Shown: positions 40,546 through 48,335, counted from the stretch's first letter. The stretch: 64,000 bases of DNA from Prevotella sp. (GCA_016285075.1 JAEEQB010000013.1:24142-88141), one strand, 5' to 3'. Notes: generated by a model not told the origin, from the letters alone. A program made the numbers and translations.

Positions 40546-42072
40546 TTAACAAGTATCACCAGGTGTTTTCAAATCAACAGTTACAATCCATTCACCATTC
40601 TTCTTTCCACCCTTTCGTTTAAGCAGTTCTAATTCCTGAAGACGGGAAATACCTGAGATGGTTCCTCCTTCAGATATTTTCTCACCAGAGGAAATGTAGT
40701 CATTACGTGTTGCAGTCGGATGGAGACAGAAATAGACGAGTATGTCCATTTGTAAGTCTGTAATAGTGATACCACGTTCTTCAAGAGCCTTTTGTATGGC
40801 CTTTTGTATGGTCTCAGGATCCTTTTGTATGGTCTTTTGTATGCTCTCTGAATCCTTTTGCATGTTCTTTTGCATGGTCTCTAAGTCCACAGGCTCACGT
40901 ACAATTGCACTAAATGCAGTGACAAGTCCTACATTGAACTCTGCAGCCGGACTTTGGTTCTCCTTCAGCAAGTCCTGTACTTCGCCTATGCCATGATTGA
41001 ACATATTGACGTAATTCAGATTCTTCATCATCTCTGCTACCACACTATTGCGATAGTCGTTCACGTGGGGGAAGTTCTCTGGGCGGGCCTGTCCATAGAG
41101 GCCTCCTGGATTCATAATCTCTATGTGGCTGTCATACTGATAGAGACGTGTAGGCATATTCGCTTGATAATCGCGATGCATCACGGCATTCATCATCAAC
41201 TCGCGTAACACCTTGTAGGGATAGTTGCGAACATCCTTTTCTCTCAAGATGCTGACGGGAACAGGGCGTTTTGTCACAATACCGTCACGGATAAAGTTCT
41301 CCAAATCTGGCAGCATCTTGTAAAGACATCCTTCGAAACGCCTTTCGTTAAGAATCATCCCTCCGTTGGTCTCACCCTTAAAGCGTACAAACTGTAAATA
41401 AGCTCCAGGCATGAAGTATCGAGGATTGTTACCAAACATGATAAGTGCCGCATACGTCGGACAATCCCAACGAATGTTGAAAAGACGTAGGGACGCTAAC
41501 TGCTCTTTTAATGGACGCCTCTCGTTAGCCAACGTTTCTGCATCAATGGCTTTGGGCAGATACTCTTTTACAATCGTATCTATGTCTATATCATCTATAC
41601 TTGCCTCACGGCATGGTCTTGTATCGAACGTTGGCAGACTTGCTGCACAACGTTCGGCAAGGATTCTCTCTTCCTCTGCGCTGGCGATGTCACGACGTGG
41701 GCCAATACGGATGAACGTTCTACCTCGATAACGGACAGGTGTATCAAATGATGGTGTCACCTCTACTACCAGCACATCGCCCTCATCAGTCTGTACCTTT
41801 TCTGTAGTCATAACAGGCAGAGGCAGGATATTACCATCCGACCGAATACCACTGATTCGTTTCATCAGTGCATCGTCAACCTTCATCCCACTTATCTTGC
41901 CATTGTCATACACGCCAATCAGCAGATAGCCTTTCTTTCCAGAACCAGGCATATCGTTCGCAAAAGCACATATCGCCTCCTGGAATTTATCCATATCGCC
42001 CTTAGACGTGGTTAGTTCAATCCGAAACCCTTCGTCTATTGCAATTATCTCCTGTAATTCCTCTTTCGTCAT
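40546..42072 (-). CDS. AlbA_2/Schlafen-like ATP-binding protein with winged-helix C-terminus
   Basis: A 508-residue protein. The N-terminal AlbA_2 (Schlafen-like) domain has ELTTSKGDMDKFQEAICAFA, GKKGYLLIGVYDNGKISGM and RTFIRIGPRRDIAS. The middle part (KVLRELMMNAVMHRDYQANM, IEIMNPGGLYG, FNHGIGEVQDLLKENQ) is the HATPase-like C-terminal region seen in this group. The end (TDLQMDILVYFCLHP, SGISRLQELELLKRKGGKKN) is a winged helix. Between them lies a repeat of QK-rich segments (MQKNMQKDSESIQKTIQKDP and on) encoded by near-identical DNA around 40789-40885. Relatives are often in accessory or defence regions; function unknown. Confidence 0.85.
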   Translation of the reverse strand: MTKEELQEIIAIDEGFRIELTTSKGDMDKFQEAICAFANDMPGSGKKGYLLIGVYDNGKISGMKVDDALMKRISGIRSDGNILPLPVMTTEKVQTDEGDVLVVEVTPSFDTPVRYRGRTFIRIGPRRDIASAEEERILAERCAASLPTFDTRPCREASIDDIDIDTIVKEYLPKAIDAETLANERRPLKEQLASLRLFNIRWDCPTYAALIMFGNNPRYFMPGAYLQFVRFKGETNGGMILNERRFEGCLYKMLPDLENFIRDGIVTKRPVPVSILREKDVRNYPYKVLRELMMNAVMHRDYQANMPTRLYQYDSHIEIMNPGGLYGQARPENFPHVNDYRNSVVAEMMKNLNYVNMFNHGIGEVQDLLKENQSPAAEFNVGLVTAFSAIVREPVDLETMQKNMQKDSESIQKTIQKDPETIQKAIQKALEERGITITDLQMDILVYFCLHPTATRNDYISSGEKISEGGTISGISRLQELELLKRKGGKKNGEWIVTVDLKTPGDTC

Positions 42073-42082
42073 AATCCGCTTG

Positions 42083-42114
42083 CAAAGTTAATCAATTATT
42101 TCGAAGTTACCAAA
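42083..42114 (-). promoter_or_regulatory. Promoter of the AlbA_2-like gene
   Basis: Minus strand TTTG (42114-42111), 20 nt, TAACTTTG (42090-42083). The ATG at 42072 is 10 nt further, so the transcript is nearly leaderless. The -33 box overlaps the end of the 58-codon gene. Confidence 0.8.
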
Positions 42115-42283
42115 ACACAACGTCAGAAACCTGGCACCATTCATCATCAGTCATGTCTGGGAACTTGGCTGCTAACGTTTCTCTCACCTCCTCCTTCCAC
42201 CTTGAATCTATCATTTCAGACCATCCGTCTTCTTCAAGATATATCAGATACTTTCTTATGTCTAATCTCTCTTTCATACTCAT
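42107..42283 (-). CDS. Small hypothetical protein (58 residues)
   Basis: An ORF too short for the track: MSMKERLDIRKYLIYLEEDG, then a segment with WSEMIDSRWKEEVRETLAAK and a C-terminus rich in Asp and Trp (DDEWCQVSDVVFW). The composition (balanced charges, three Trp) is protein-like. It ends 35 bp before the AlbA_2-like gene, whose promoter overlaps its stop. I know no homologue. The AT-rich setting and the neighbouring small genes suggest accessory DNA; an antitoxin-like or regulatory role cannot be claimed. Confidence 0.5.
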   Translation of the reverse strand: MSMKERLDIRKYLIYLEEDGWSEMIDSRWKEEVRETLAAKFPDMTDDEWCQVSDVVFW

Positions 42284-42423
42284 TTACATTCTTAGATAGA
42301 ATCAATCCATTATGAGCATATAGCCTTTTACTATTGCGTCTATCTCCATTCAACTGATTCAGAACGGATTAGAGGCGTTCGGCTCTGCCGCTTTCACTAT
42401 GCGTTGCGACTGAAAGGCTGATT

Positions 42424-42903
42424 CTACTCTTCGAATTCACTAGTCAGATTCATGAAATCATCATAAAGCCTTTTTCCGAAAGTCTCTTTGCCACTCCATT
42501 TGCTACGTTTATACACTTCAGGCAAAGTATTAATAGCTACCTTGTCGACGCCTATAGCAAGCATCTCTATCTCCTCTCGTGTTATTCGAACGACTGCAAA
42601 ATGTTTTTCAGAAGAACTCCCTGTAACAATACCAAATCCCCAATTAACAGCACTTGTTGTGGTTTTTGTACTGCCATCTGTTCCTTCCAACCTTATAACT
42701 GTCCCATCCAGCAATTTAAATTTAACGATAGTATTGTTGGAAAGACGGTTATCATCATCATCTTTAAATGACAAAATCAAAAAATACTCACTGTCAAAAG
42801 TATAGGCACAAAATTCAGCATTACTTCCCACACTTCTATATTCTACAGCTGATGCAGAAGTCATAGAGATGATGAATATTAATAATAAAACAAACTTCTT
42901 CAT
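42424..42903 (-). CDS. Small secreted protein of unknown function
   Basis: A 159-residue protein with signal peptide MKKFVLLLIFIISMTSASA. The mature part is beta-rich (FDSEYFLILSFKDDDDNRLS, IVKFKLLDGTVIRLEGTD, HFAVVRITREEIEMLAIGVD), like small periplasmic proteins that measure or bind a ligand. I do not recognise the family. It starts 4 bp after the 48-residue gene's stop codon and is probably co-transcribed from the promoter at 43098-43129. Base composition is more AT-rich than that of the housekeeping genes. Confidence 0.75.
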   Translation of the reverse strand: MKKFVLLLIFIISMTSASAVEYRSVGSNAEFCAYTFDSEYFLILSFKDDDDNRLSNNTIVKFKLLDGTVIRLEGTDGSTKTTTSAVNWGFGIVTGSSSEKHFAVVRITREEIEMLAIGVDKVAINTLPEVYKRSKWSGKETFGKRLYDDFMNLTSEFEE

Positions 42904-42907
42904 ATTA

Positions 42908-43054
42908 TTAATTATTTGTTATTCCAATAGCATTAGTCTTCTCTATCCTCTCGCTTAGACTCATCACATAGTTAGGAAGGCCTACCTGCATTATAAAGTG
43001 GTCAAATTCGACCACTTTGAAATTGGGGTTGTTGTGCACTATTATCTTTGCCAT
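42908..43054 (-). CDS. Small hypothetical protein (48 residues)
   Basis: MAKIIVHNNPNFKVVEFDHF followed by IMQVGLPNYVMSLSERIEKT. The ORF track gives 70 codons, but the first 22 lie on or upstream of the promoter boxes, so 43054 is the likely start. It looks like a compact beta-beta-alpha peptide. It leads a two-gene transcript with the secreted protein at 42424-42903. Confidence 0.6.
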   Translation of the reverse strand: MAKIIVHNNPNFKVVEFDHFIMQVGLPNYVMSLSERIEKTNAIGITNN

Positions 43055-43097
43055 ATCGCTTTTAGTTATTTTCACCCTACATTGGGCAAATCGTGTG

Positions 43098-43129
43098 CAA
43101 ATATAGTGAATAATTTGCAAGAAAACAAA
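43098..43129 (-). promoter_or_regulatory. Promoter of the 43054-42424 gene pair
   Basis: Minus strand TTTG (43129-43126), 20-nt spacer, TATATTTG (43105-43098); start codon 43 nt downstream. Confidence 0.8.
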
Positions 43130-43229
43130 ACTATCCTGGAAAAAACTATTGTATTTTAACTACTAAATTATAAAAAGCAGAAGCCATAAGGAAACAACCT
43201 TTAATCTATACAGAGAAAAACAAAACAAA

Positions 43230-43312
43230 GGGTGACACGCTGACACAATGCCGATGAATACTGGGCGTGCAGCCTTTTAAAGGGTGGCACAGGGTGACAC
43301 AAGGGTGACACA
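43230..43312. repeat. Period-11 GGGTGACACAA repeats
   Basis: GGGTGACAC at 43230 and then AGGGTGGCAC, AGGGTGACACA, AGGGTGACACA around 43281-43312, spaced 10-11 bp. No ORF. Confidence 0.65.
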
Positions 43313-43355
43313 AAAAGATAGGGGGACTCTTTCTATATACCATTAACTTTTAATG

Positions 43356-43439
43356 GTAAAACAAGTTGTTTTACTTTGATAATGCTGGGTTATTCGATAA
43401 AAAGGTATATGTTTACGATAGTAAAACAAGTTGTTTTAC
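43356..43439. repeat. Pair of identical 19-bp palindromes
   Basis: GTAAAACAAGTTGTTTTAC occurs at 43356-43374 and 43421-43439. Each is a perfect palindrome (9-bp arms around a central G). The duplicated operator-like sites, 65 bp apart, have no gene next to them. Confidence 0.8.
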
Positions 43440-43498
43440 TTTAAGAGAAAGCGCTGATTCTGTAGCAAAAGTCGTTCATTGCTTGAAGGTGCAGCATA

Positions 43499-43586
43499 GA
43501 ATGGCTGAAGTGATCATTACCTAAGGTAACGGGAGCCGTTAGCTAAGGTAACGTGCTGCATTACTTTAGGTAACGTGAGCCGTTGC
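43499..43586. repeat. 22-bp tandem array (CTAAGGTAACG type)
   Basis: Units start at 43499, 43521, 43543 and 43565, each 22 bp: the last three begin CTAAGGTAACGGGAGCCGTT, CTAAGGTAACGTGCTGCATT and TTTAGGTAACGTGAGCCGTT. No gene overlaps. Confidence 0.75.
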
Positions 43587-43620
43587 TACTGGACGTGCAG
43601 AGTGAAAAATGTTTCTTCAT

Positions 43621-43660
43621 TTCCCGTAATTGTGCAAGCGTCACTTGCACAAATGGGAAG
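43621..43660. repeat. Long hairpin
   Basis: TTGTGCAAG (43630-43638) and CTTGCACAA (43644-43652) form a perfect 9-bp stem with a 5-nt loop, extended by TTCCC/GGGAA outside a small internal loop. It could act as a terminator or an RNA processing site, or be a REP-like unit. Confidence 0.7.
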
Positions 43661-43676
43661 TCTGGATATTCTTTAG

Positions 43677-43786
43677 GTTGCGGGTTTTACTCGTTGGCCT
43701 TGTGCGTTGCGCTCACAGCCCTTGTGCGTTGCGCTCATTGGCCTTCTGATCGCTGCTCGTTGCCTTAACGCGTAGCATTCGTTGCT
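43677..43786. repeat. 22-bp tandem array (CTTGTGCGTTGCGCTCA type)
   Basis: Units of 22 bp start at 43677, 43699, 43721, 43743 and, more weakly, 43765. The second and third share CTTGTGCGTTGCGCTCA; the flanking units are diverged (GCTGCTCGTTGCC). No ORF is conserved through it. Confidence 0.7.
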
Positions 43787-43833
43787 TGAAGGAGTTAAAT
43801 AGAGCGACTTTCATGCCAACTGACCTACGCTTT

Positions 43834-43898
43834 GAGTTTAGTGGCGGTAAAGTGGGAGTTTAGTGCCAGTAAACTCCGAGTTTAGTGGCGGTAAACTC
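43834..43898. repeat. 22-bp tandem palindromic array (GAGTTTA...TAAACTC)
   Basis: Units at 43834, 43856 and 43878: GAGTTTAGTGGCGGTAAAG, GAGTTTAGTGCCAGTAAACT, GAGTTTAGTGGCGGTAAACT. Each is a small hairpin (GAGTTTA/TAAACTC). It lies 78 bp upstream of the proB promoter. The whole stretch 43130-43975 carries no supportable gene. Confidence 0.8.
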
Positions 43899-43975
43899 AT
43901 TGGTCGCCGTTCCACGCTTTTTCGCTGAAAAAAGTGGCGAGTATATTTCTTTGCACACAGAAAAGCCCAAATATA

Positions 43976-44007
43976 TTTGGCTCTTCTTTCGTTTTTTCGT
44001 AACTTTG
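43976..44007 (+). promoter_or_regulatory. Promoter of proBA
   Basis: TTTG at 43976-43979 and TAACTTTG at 44000-44007, 20-nt spacer, 18 nt before the ProB start at 44026. Confidence 0.87.
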
Positions 44008-44025
44008 CGCCCAAAACAAGTAATT

Positions 44026-44799
44026 ATGGAAAAAAGAATAGTCATCAAGGTGGGTTCGAATGTGCTGACACGCAAAGAAGGGAAACTGGATGTCACACGT
44101 ATGTCGGCCATCGTCGACCAGATAGCATGGCTGCGCCAGCACGGCTACGAGGTGATTCTCGTGTCCAGCGGTGCCGTGGCCTGCGGACGACGAGAACTGA
44201 CAGTCGACCATTCTCTCGACTCCGTGGAGCAGCGACAGCTGTTCTCAGCGGTAGGGCAGGTGAAGCTCGTCGGACTGTACTACGACCTCTTCCGTGAGTT
44301 CGGCATCCATGTGGGACAGGTGCTCACCATGAAGGAGAACTTCGAACCAGGCGAGCAGTTCCGCAACCAACGGGCCTGCATGAAGGTGATGCTCGAGAAC
44401 GATGTGCTGCCCATTGTCAACGAGAACGATACGGTCAGCGTTACCGAGCTGATGTTCACCGATAACGACGAGCTCTCTGGACTCATAGCCCGTATGATGG
44501 AGGCCGATACGCTGATCCTGCTCTCCAACATCGACGGTATCTACGACGGCCACCCCGATGACCCTGCATCCAAGATTATTCCTGCCGTGGAGCCTGGCCG
44601 CGATCTGTCACAGTACATCAAGGCCGAGAAGAGCGCCTTCGGACGTGGGGGCATGCACTCAAAGTACACCACGGCTCAGAAAGTGCAACAGGCTGGCATC
44701 CGCGTCATCATTGCCAACGGCGAACGCGAGAACATCCTCGTGGATCTGATAGAAAACAAAGGACAAACACCCCATACAGAATTCCTACCATGCAACTGA
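44026..44799 (+). CDS. proB: Glutamate 5-kinase
   Basis: A 257-residue amino-acid kinase, first step of proline synthesis (glutamate to glutamyl-5-phosphate). Motifs: [70 protein letters not shown] and [20 protein letters not shown]. It lacks the C-terminal PUA domain of the E. coli enzyme, so it is shorter than that type. The track's start at 43885 lies upstream of the promoter; [11 protein letters not shown] at 44026 is correct. It overlaps proA by 10 bp, giving a tightly coupled pair. Confidence 0.95.
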   Translation: MEKRIVIKVGSNVLTRKEGKLDVTRMSAIVDQIAWLRQHGYEVILVSSGAVACGRRELTVDHSLDSVEQRQLFSAVGQVKLVGLYYDLFREFGIHVGQVLTMKENFEPGEQFRNQRACMKVMLENDVLPIVNENDTVSVTELMFTDNDELSGLIARMMEADTLILLSNIDGIYDGHPDDPASKIIPAVEPGRDLSQYIKAEKSAFGRGGMHSKYTTAQKVQQAGIRVIIANGERENILVDLIENKGQTPHTEFLPCN

Positions 44800-46055
44800 A
44801 AGAAACATTTGAACGAGCCAAACGGGCCAGTAAGACGCTGGCACTGCTGAGTGACGAACAGCGAAACGACATTCTCATGGCTGTGGCTGATGCCATCGTA
44901 AGCCAGCAGGAACGCATCCTGAAGGCCAACACCGAGGACCTGGCCAAGATGGCAAAGGACAATCCGCTCTACGACCGGCTGCAACTGACACCGTCACGGT
45001 TGGAGGGCATAGCCGCAGACATGAGAAACGTGGCTACCCTACCCTCACCCTTAGGTCATGTGACCAAACAGAAGACACTGCCTAACGGCCTGCGACTGTG
45101 CCGTGTCAGCGTGCCCTTCGGGGTCATCGGCATGATCTACGAGGCCCGGCCCAACGTCACTTTCGATGTTTTCTCTCTCTGCTTCAAAAGCGGCAATGCC
45201 TGCGTGCTCAAGGGGGGCAAGGATGCTGACTGCTCCAACCGTGAGGAAGTAGCCCTGATACACGAGGTGCTGGAACGCTTCGGCGTGAACCCCGACGTGG
45301 TGACACTGCTGCCTGCCACACACGAGGCAACGGGAGAGATGCTCAATGCTGTGGGATACGTCGATCTGTGCATACCTCGCGGAGGCAGGAAACTCATCGA
45401 CTTCGTTCGCGACACTGCACGAGTGCCTGTCATTGAGACAGGTGCCGGGGTGGTGAACACTTATTTCGACAAGGACGGAGACCTGGAGATGGGACGTGCC
45501 ATCATCAACAATGCCAAGACGCGACGGGTGTCTGTATGTAACGCCCTCGACTGCCTCATCATCCACGAGAGCCGACTCGGCGACCTGCCTGCACTCGTCG
45601 AACCTCTGCTGACACACAATCCGCCTGTCACCCTCTACTGTGACGAGCCTTCCTACGCAGCAATAACCAATGGCCAACTGTCTGCTGACAGCCTTTCATT
45701 GCTCCAGCCTGCCACGGAAGAATCGTTCGGCACGGAGTTCATGGACTATAAGATGGCCATCAAGACCGTCGCCTCCCTCGACGAGGCCTTGGCCCACATC
45801 GACGGGAACGGCTCAGGACACAGCGAGGCCATCATCACGGCCAACGAGGCTGCAGCACGCAGGTTCCAGGCTCATGTCGATGCTGCCTGTGTCTACTGGA
45901 ATGCCCCCACATCCTTCACCGACGGTGCACAGTTCGGCCTTGGTGCCGAGATAGGCATCAGCACACAGAAACTCGGCCCCCGAGGACCCATGGCCCTGGA
46001 GGAGATCACTACTTATAAATGGCTCATCGAGGGTGAAGGTCAGACAAGGCCCTGA
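44790..46055 (+). CDS. proA: Glutamate-5-semialdehyde dehydrogenase
   Basis: A 421-residue NADPH-dependent reductase converting glutamyl-5-phosphate to glutamate-5-semialdehyde, second step of proline synthesis. Motifs: [65 protein letters not shown] and the catalytic Cys in [14 protein letters not shown], with [20 protein letters not shown] near the end. Normal length. It overlaps proB, with which it forms the kinase-reductase complex that channels the unstable acyl phosphate. Confidence 0.96.
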   Translation: MQLKETFERAKRASKTLALLSDEQRNDILMAVADAIVSQQERILKANTEDLAKMAKDNPLYDRLQLTPSRLEGIAADMRNVATLPSPLGHVTKQKTLPNGLRLCRVSVPFGVIGMIYEARPNVTFDVFSLCFKSGNACVLKGGKDADCSNREEVALIHEVLERFGVNPDVVTLLPATHEATGEMLNAVGYVDLCIPRGGRKLIDFVRDTARVPVIETGAGVVNTYFDKDGDLEMGRAIINNAKTRRVSVCNALDCLIIHESRLGDLPALVEPLLTHNPPVTLYCDEPSYAAITNGQLSADSLSLLQPATEESFGTEFMDYKMAIKTVASLDEALAHIDGNGSGHSEAIITANEAAARRFQAHVDAACVYWNAPTSFTDGAQFGLGAEIGISTQKLGPRGPMALEEITTYKWLIEGEGQTRP

Positions 46056-46096
46056 AACGCTGGCTGAGACTTGGTCTCGTAGCGGTTCCTGTCTTG

Positions 46097-46237
46097 ATGG
46101 TGTATAGCAGACCGAAACGCGATTCTGCCAAGAGCTATCTTGACAGCCTCTGTAAAGGCGACCATCCGCACCAGTGGAAGATGAAGGAAAACCGACGTTG
46201 GTTCTACTATCCAAGGAAAGAGACTCCAAAGGTATAA
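46097..46237 (+). CDS. Possible small basic membrane-anchored protein after proA
   Basis: A 46-codon ORF from ATG 46097, too short for the track: MVYSRPKRDSAKSYLDSLCK then GDHPHQWKMKENRRWFYYPR. The frame stays open upstream to about 46037 and would add [15 protein letters not shown], a hydrophobic helix, but only CTG/TTG codons are available as starts there. Protein-like composition (Trp, Tyr, Lys, Arg) argues for a real gene; lack of a clear start argues against. Unknown function. Confidence 0.3.
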   Translation: MVYSRPKRDSAKSYLDSLCKGDHPHQWKMKENRRWFYYPRKETPKV

Positions 46238-46249
46238 AAAACGGAACAA

Positions 46250-46330
46250 GGCACCCGCCCGCAGACATGTGGGCGGGTGCCAACATTGATAAGGCCTCCC
46301 GCCCGCATTCATACGGACGGGAGGCCTTTT
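46250..46330 (+). terminator. Two consecutive strong hairpins, the second a terminator
   Basis: GGCACCCGCCC (46250-46260) pairs with GGGCGGGTGCC (46271-46281). AAGGCCTCCCG (46291-46301) pairs with CGGGAGGCCTT (46318-46328), followed by T residues to 46330. Both loops contain related sequence (CCCGCA...), so one hairpin may derive from the other. They end the proBA transcript. Confidence 0.8.
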
Positions 46331-46333
46331 CCT

Positions 46334-46399
46334 GTTACCCGGCACCTTTCTCCCGGTTACCCGGCATCTTTCTCCCACTTTCCCCGCACCTTTCTCCCG
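46334..46399. repeat. 22-bp tandem array (GTTACCCGGCACCTTTCTCC type)
   Basis: Three exact-length units at 46334, 46356 and 46378: GTTACCCGGCACCTTTCTCC, GTTACCCGGCATCTTTCTCC, CTTTCCCCGCACCTTTCTCC, each plus two further bases. Directly after the proBA terminator; no ORF. Confidence 0.8.
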
Positions 46400-46477
46400 G
46401 TTTGCTACGGGGTCGCTCTCCTCTGCCCACCGCTCTGATTCTGTCAGACACGGCATTAGCCTTCTTTCTTTTCCTGA

Positions 46478-48289
46478 CTATCTGCCAATGCGCTTCTTGT
46501 TGTTCTGAATGTATATAGCAGCAGGATAGATTCGGGATGCCTTCTGGCCTTGCAGACTGAAGGTGTCTGGCGACGCTGCGGCTGTACCAGCTTTGACAGG
46601 TCCTACGCCTGACGTGCTGCCTGGGTCATCATAGATCTTTACCAGCTTGCTCTCGTAACGGGCGAGCCGGTTGGAGAGGTCGCTGATGACATCGGCATTG
46701 GTGTCCTGCGTGGCATTGTCGAAGGTGTACTGGAAGTCACCGTGCTGACAACGCCCTGCACCGTATGCTCCGGTCACGATGTCTGGCACGTCGGCTGCAG
46801 CATCAGGGTGATAGCTGTAGAAGGTCTCTTCTGTGTCGAAGTTATTATAGCCTGTCCCACCTTGAAGGGTCTGTACCTCGGCAGGCACCTGTTCGTTGCG
46901 ATGCTCCACGACATAGGCATCGAAATGCTTGCTGTAGAGACCATCACCCGACTGATAGGGCTCAAAACTGGTCTGGTTGACGATATGGTTGTCGAAGGCT
47001 TTGATCATACCACCGTCTTCGCTCGAGAAATTGCCCTTGGTCTCACTGCTCGAACCGGTTCCATTGTGAACGTCTGACCCTTGCCTGGAGATGAGCATGG
47101 GATATTTGCAGTGACGGAAATAGTTCTTTTCTACGAAGATGCAGGAACCCATGCAGGCACCGACACCGTATTTGGAATTACCGTCATAGTAGTTGTTGTA
47201 CACGTGGAGGTGCTTCGAAATACGTACACGGGGATGACGGGAGTCACTGTGGTCAAACCAGTTATGATGATAGGTGACATAGTCCACCTCATCCTTGTTG
47301 GAGTTCAGGTTACACTTGCCCGAGTCCCAGTAGTGGTTGTACGAGACAGTGGCAAAGAGCGTACCCTTCACATCGAAGCTGCCATCGCCCTTGGCCTTGT
47401 CACCGCCTTTGTTCTCACCATAGAAGATATCAAGGTTGTGCCCCCAGATATGCTCGTTGTTGGTATCAAAGCTGACACCGTCCTCGGGATGCATCATGAT
47501 ACCCAGGTTCCTCAGCTCCACATAACGGCAGTTGCGACAGAGCACACCGAAGCCGTGGAAGGTGGCATCATTGCCTACGCCCTCGATGGTGAGGTTCATG
47601 TGCTGGCTCTTGCCTTTCACCTGCAGACCGATGGCTGAGCTGCCCAGCGCAGGCATATCGTCTTTCTTCAGCAGCCCGACAATGCGGATGGCGAGCGGAC
47701 GGGTCTCAACGCCCTTCTCATAGGCCTGGAGGATCTGCTGAATACCCTGGCGGGTCTCGGTCTTCCCCTTGTTGTCTACCATCATGTCAAGGGCCACGGT
47801 CTTGGCATTGTCCTTGCTGACATAGAGGATGCGGGCACCCTCCTTCAGCGTTCCGTCATCATGGTAGGCACCGATGCCTGCCTCTGCATGGTCATGGGCA
47901 TAGCCTTCGCGATGGTAGTTCCTGACGGTGATACCGGTTGCTGTACTGGCCTTTGCCTCGTCTTCAGCACCGTTGACCACAGGCACCACCTTGATTGCGT
48001 AGTCCGATGCTGCCCTCAGCCCCAGGGCATCGGCACGGTTATAGGTTCCGTAACTGCGCACCAGCTGTCGGTCAATGCGCGTATAGTCTGCATACTGCCC
48101 GCCTTTCACATAGACGTGATAGGTGGAGGCTTCCTCATACGGTGCCCACTCTGCATAGAGCGACTCGTTCCACCCTGCTGCCAGGGTCAGCTGTATACCT
48201 TTGTTGGTGATAGTGACTGCCTCCTGGGCAGACAGTGTCATGGACAACACTGCGAGGAGGACAAGGGAGATGTATCTGTTTGTTTTCAT
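46478..48289 (-). CDS. Secreted pectate lyase, PL1 family, with fibronectin-like N-terminal region
   Basis: A 603-residue exported enzyme that cleaves polygalacturonate by beta-elimination. Signal peptide MKTNRYISLVLLAVLSMTLSA. Residues about 22-125 resemble a fibronectin type III domain (LYAEWAPYEEASTYHVYVKG, DYAIKVVPVVNG). The parallel beta-helix follows, with NLTIEGVGNDATFHGFGVLC, VELRNLGIMMHPEDGVSFDT, the calcium-site region SYNHYWDSGKCNLNSNKDEV and the catalytic arginine region WFDHSDSRHPRVRISKHLHV. The C-terminus FSLQGQKASR...AIYIQNNKKRIGR is a diverged form of the shared tail. Together with the two PL11 lyases it shows a pectin-degrading capacity. Confidence 0.92.
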   Translation of the reverse strand: MKTNRYISLVLLAVLSMTLSAQEAVTITNKGIQLTLAAGWNESLYAEWAPYEEASTYHVYVKGGQYADYTRIDRQLVRSYGTYNRADALGLRAASDYAIKVVPVVNGAEDEAKASTATGITVRNYHREGYAHDHAEAGIGAYHDDGTLKEGARILYVSKDNAKTVALDMMVDNKGKTETRQGIQQILQAYEKGVETRPLAIRIVGLLKKDDMPALGSSAIGLQVKGKSQHMNLTIEGVGNDATFHGFGVLCRNCRYVELRNLGIMMHPEDGVSFDTNNEHIWGHNLDIFYGENKGGDKAKGDGSFDVKGTLFATVSYNHYWDSGKCNLNSNKDEVDYVTYHHNWFDHSDSRHPRVRISKHLHVYNNYYDGNSKYGVGACMGSCIFVEKNYFRHCKYPMLISRQGSDVHNGTGSSSETKGNFSSEDGGMIKAFDNHIVNQTSFEPYQSGDGLYSKHFDAYVVEHRNEQVPAEVQTLQGGTGYNNFDTEETFYSYHPDAAADVPDIVTGAYGAGRCQHGDFQYTFDNATQDTNADVISDLSNRLARYESKLVKIYDDPGSTSGVGPVKAGTAAASPDTFSLQGQKASRIYPAAIYIQNNKKRIGR

Positions 48290-48303
48290 CTGATGGTTTC
48301 ATA

Positions 48304-48335
48304 ACAGGGGACACCGCTCTGGCGATGCCCCCTGT
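48304..48335. terminator. Weak hairpin between rpoC and the pectate lyase gene
   Basis: ACAGGGG (48304-48310) pairs with CCCCTGT (48329-48335). It lies 60 bp after the rpoC stop on the minus strand. No T-run, so it is at best a weak terminator for rpoBC; the pectate lyase may receive read-through. Confidence 0.4.

Noticed and set aside
43130-43975. CRISPR array
   Set aside because: Repeats are short, adjacent and mutually different; there are no spacers between identical repeats and no cas genes in the window.
43885-44025. 47-codon N-terminal extension of ProB
   Set aside because: It lies over the -33 and -7 promoter boxes and has no homology to amino-acid kinases.
46174-46518. 114-codon plus-strand ORF after proA
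   Set aside because: It reads through two terminator hairpins and the 22-bp array; the composition follows the repeats.
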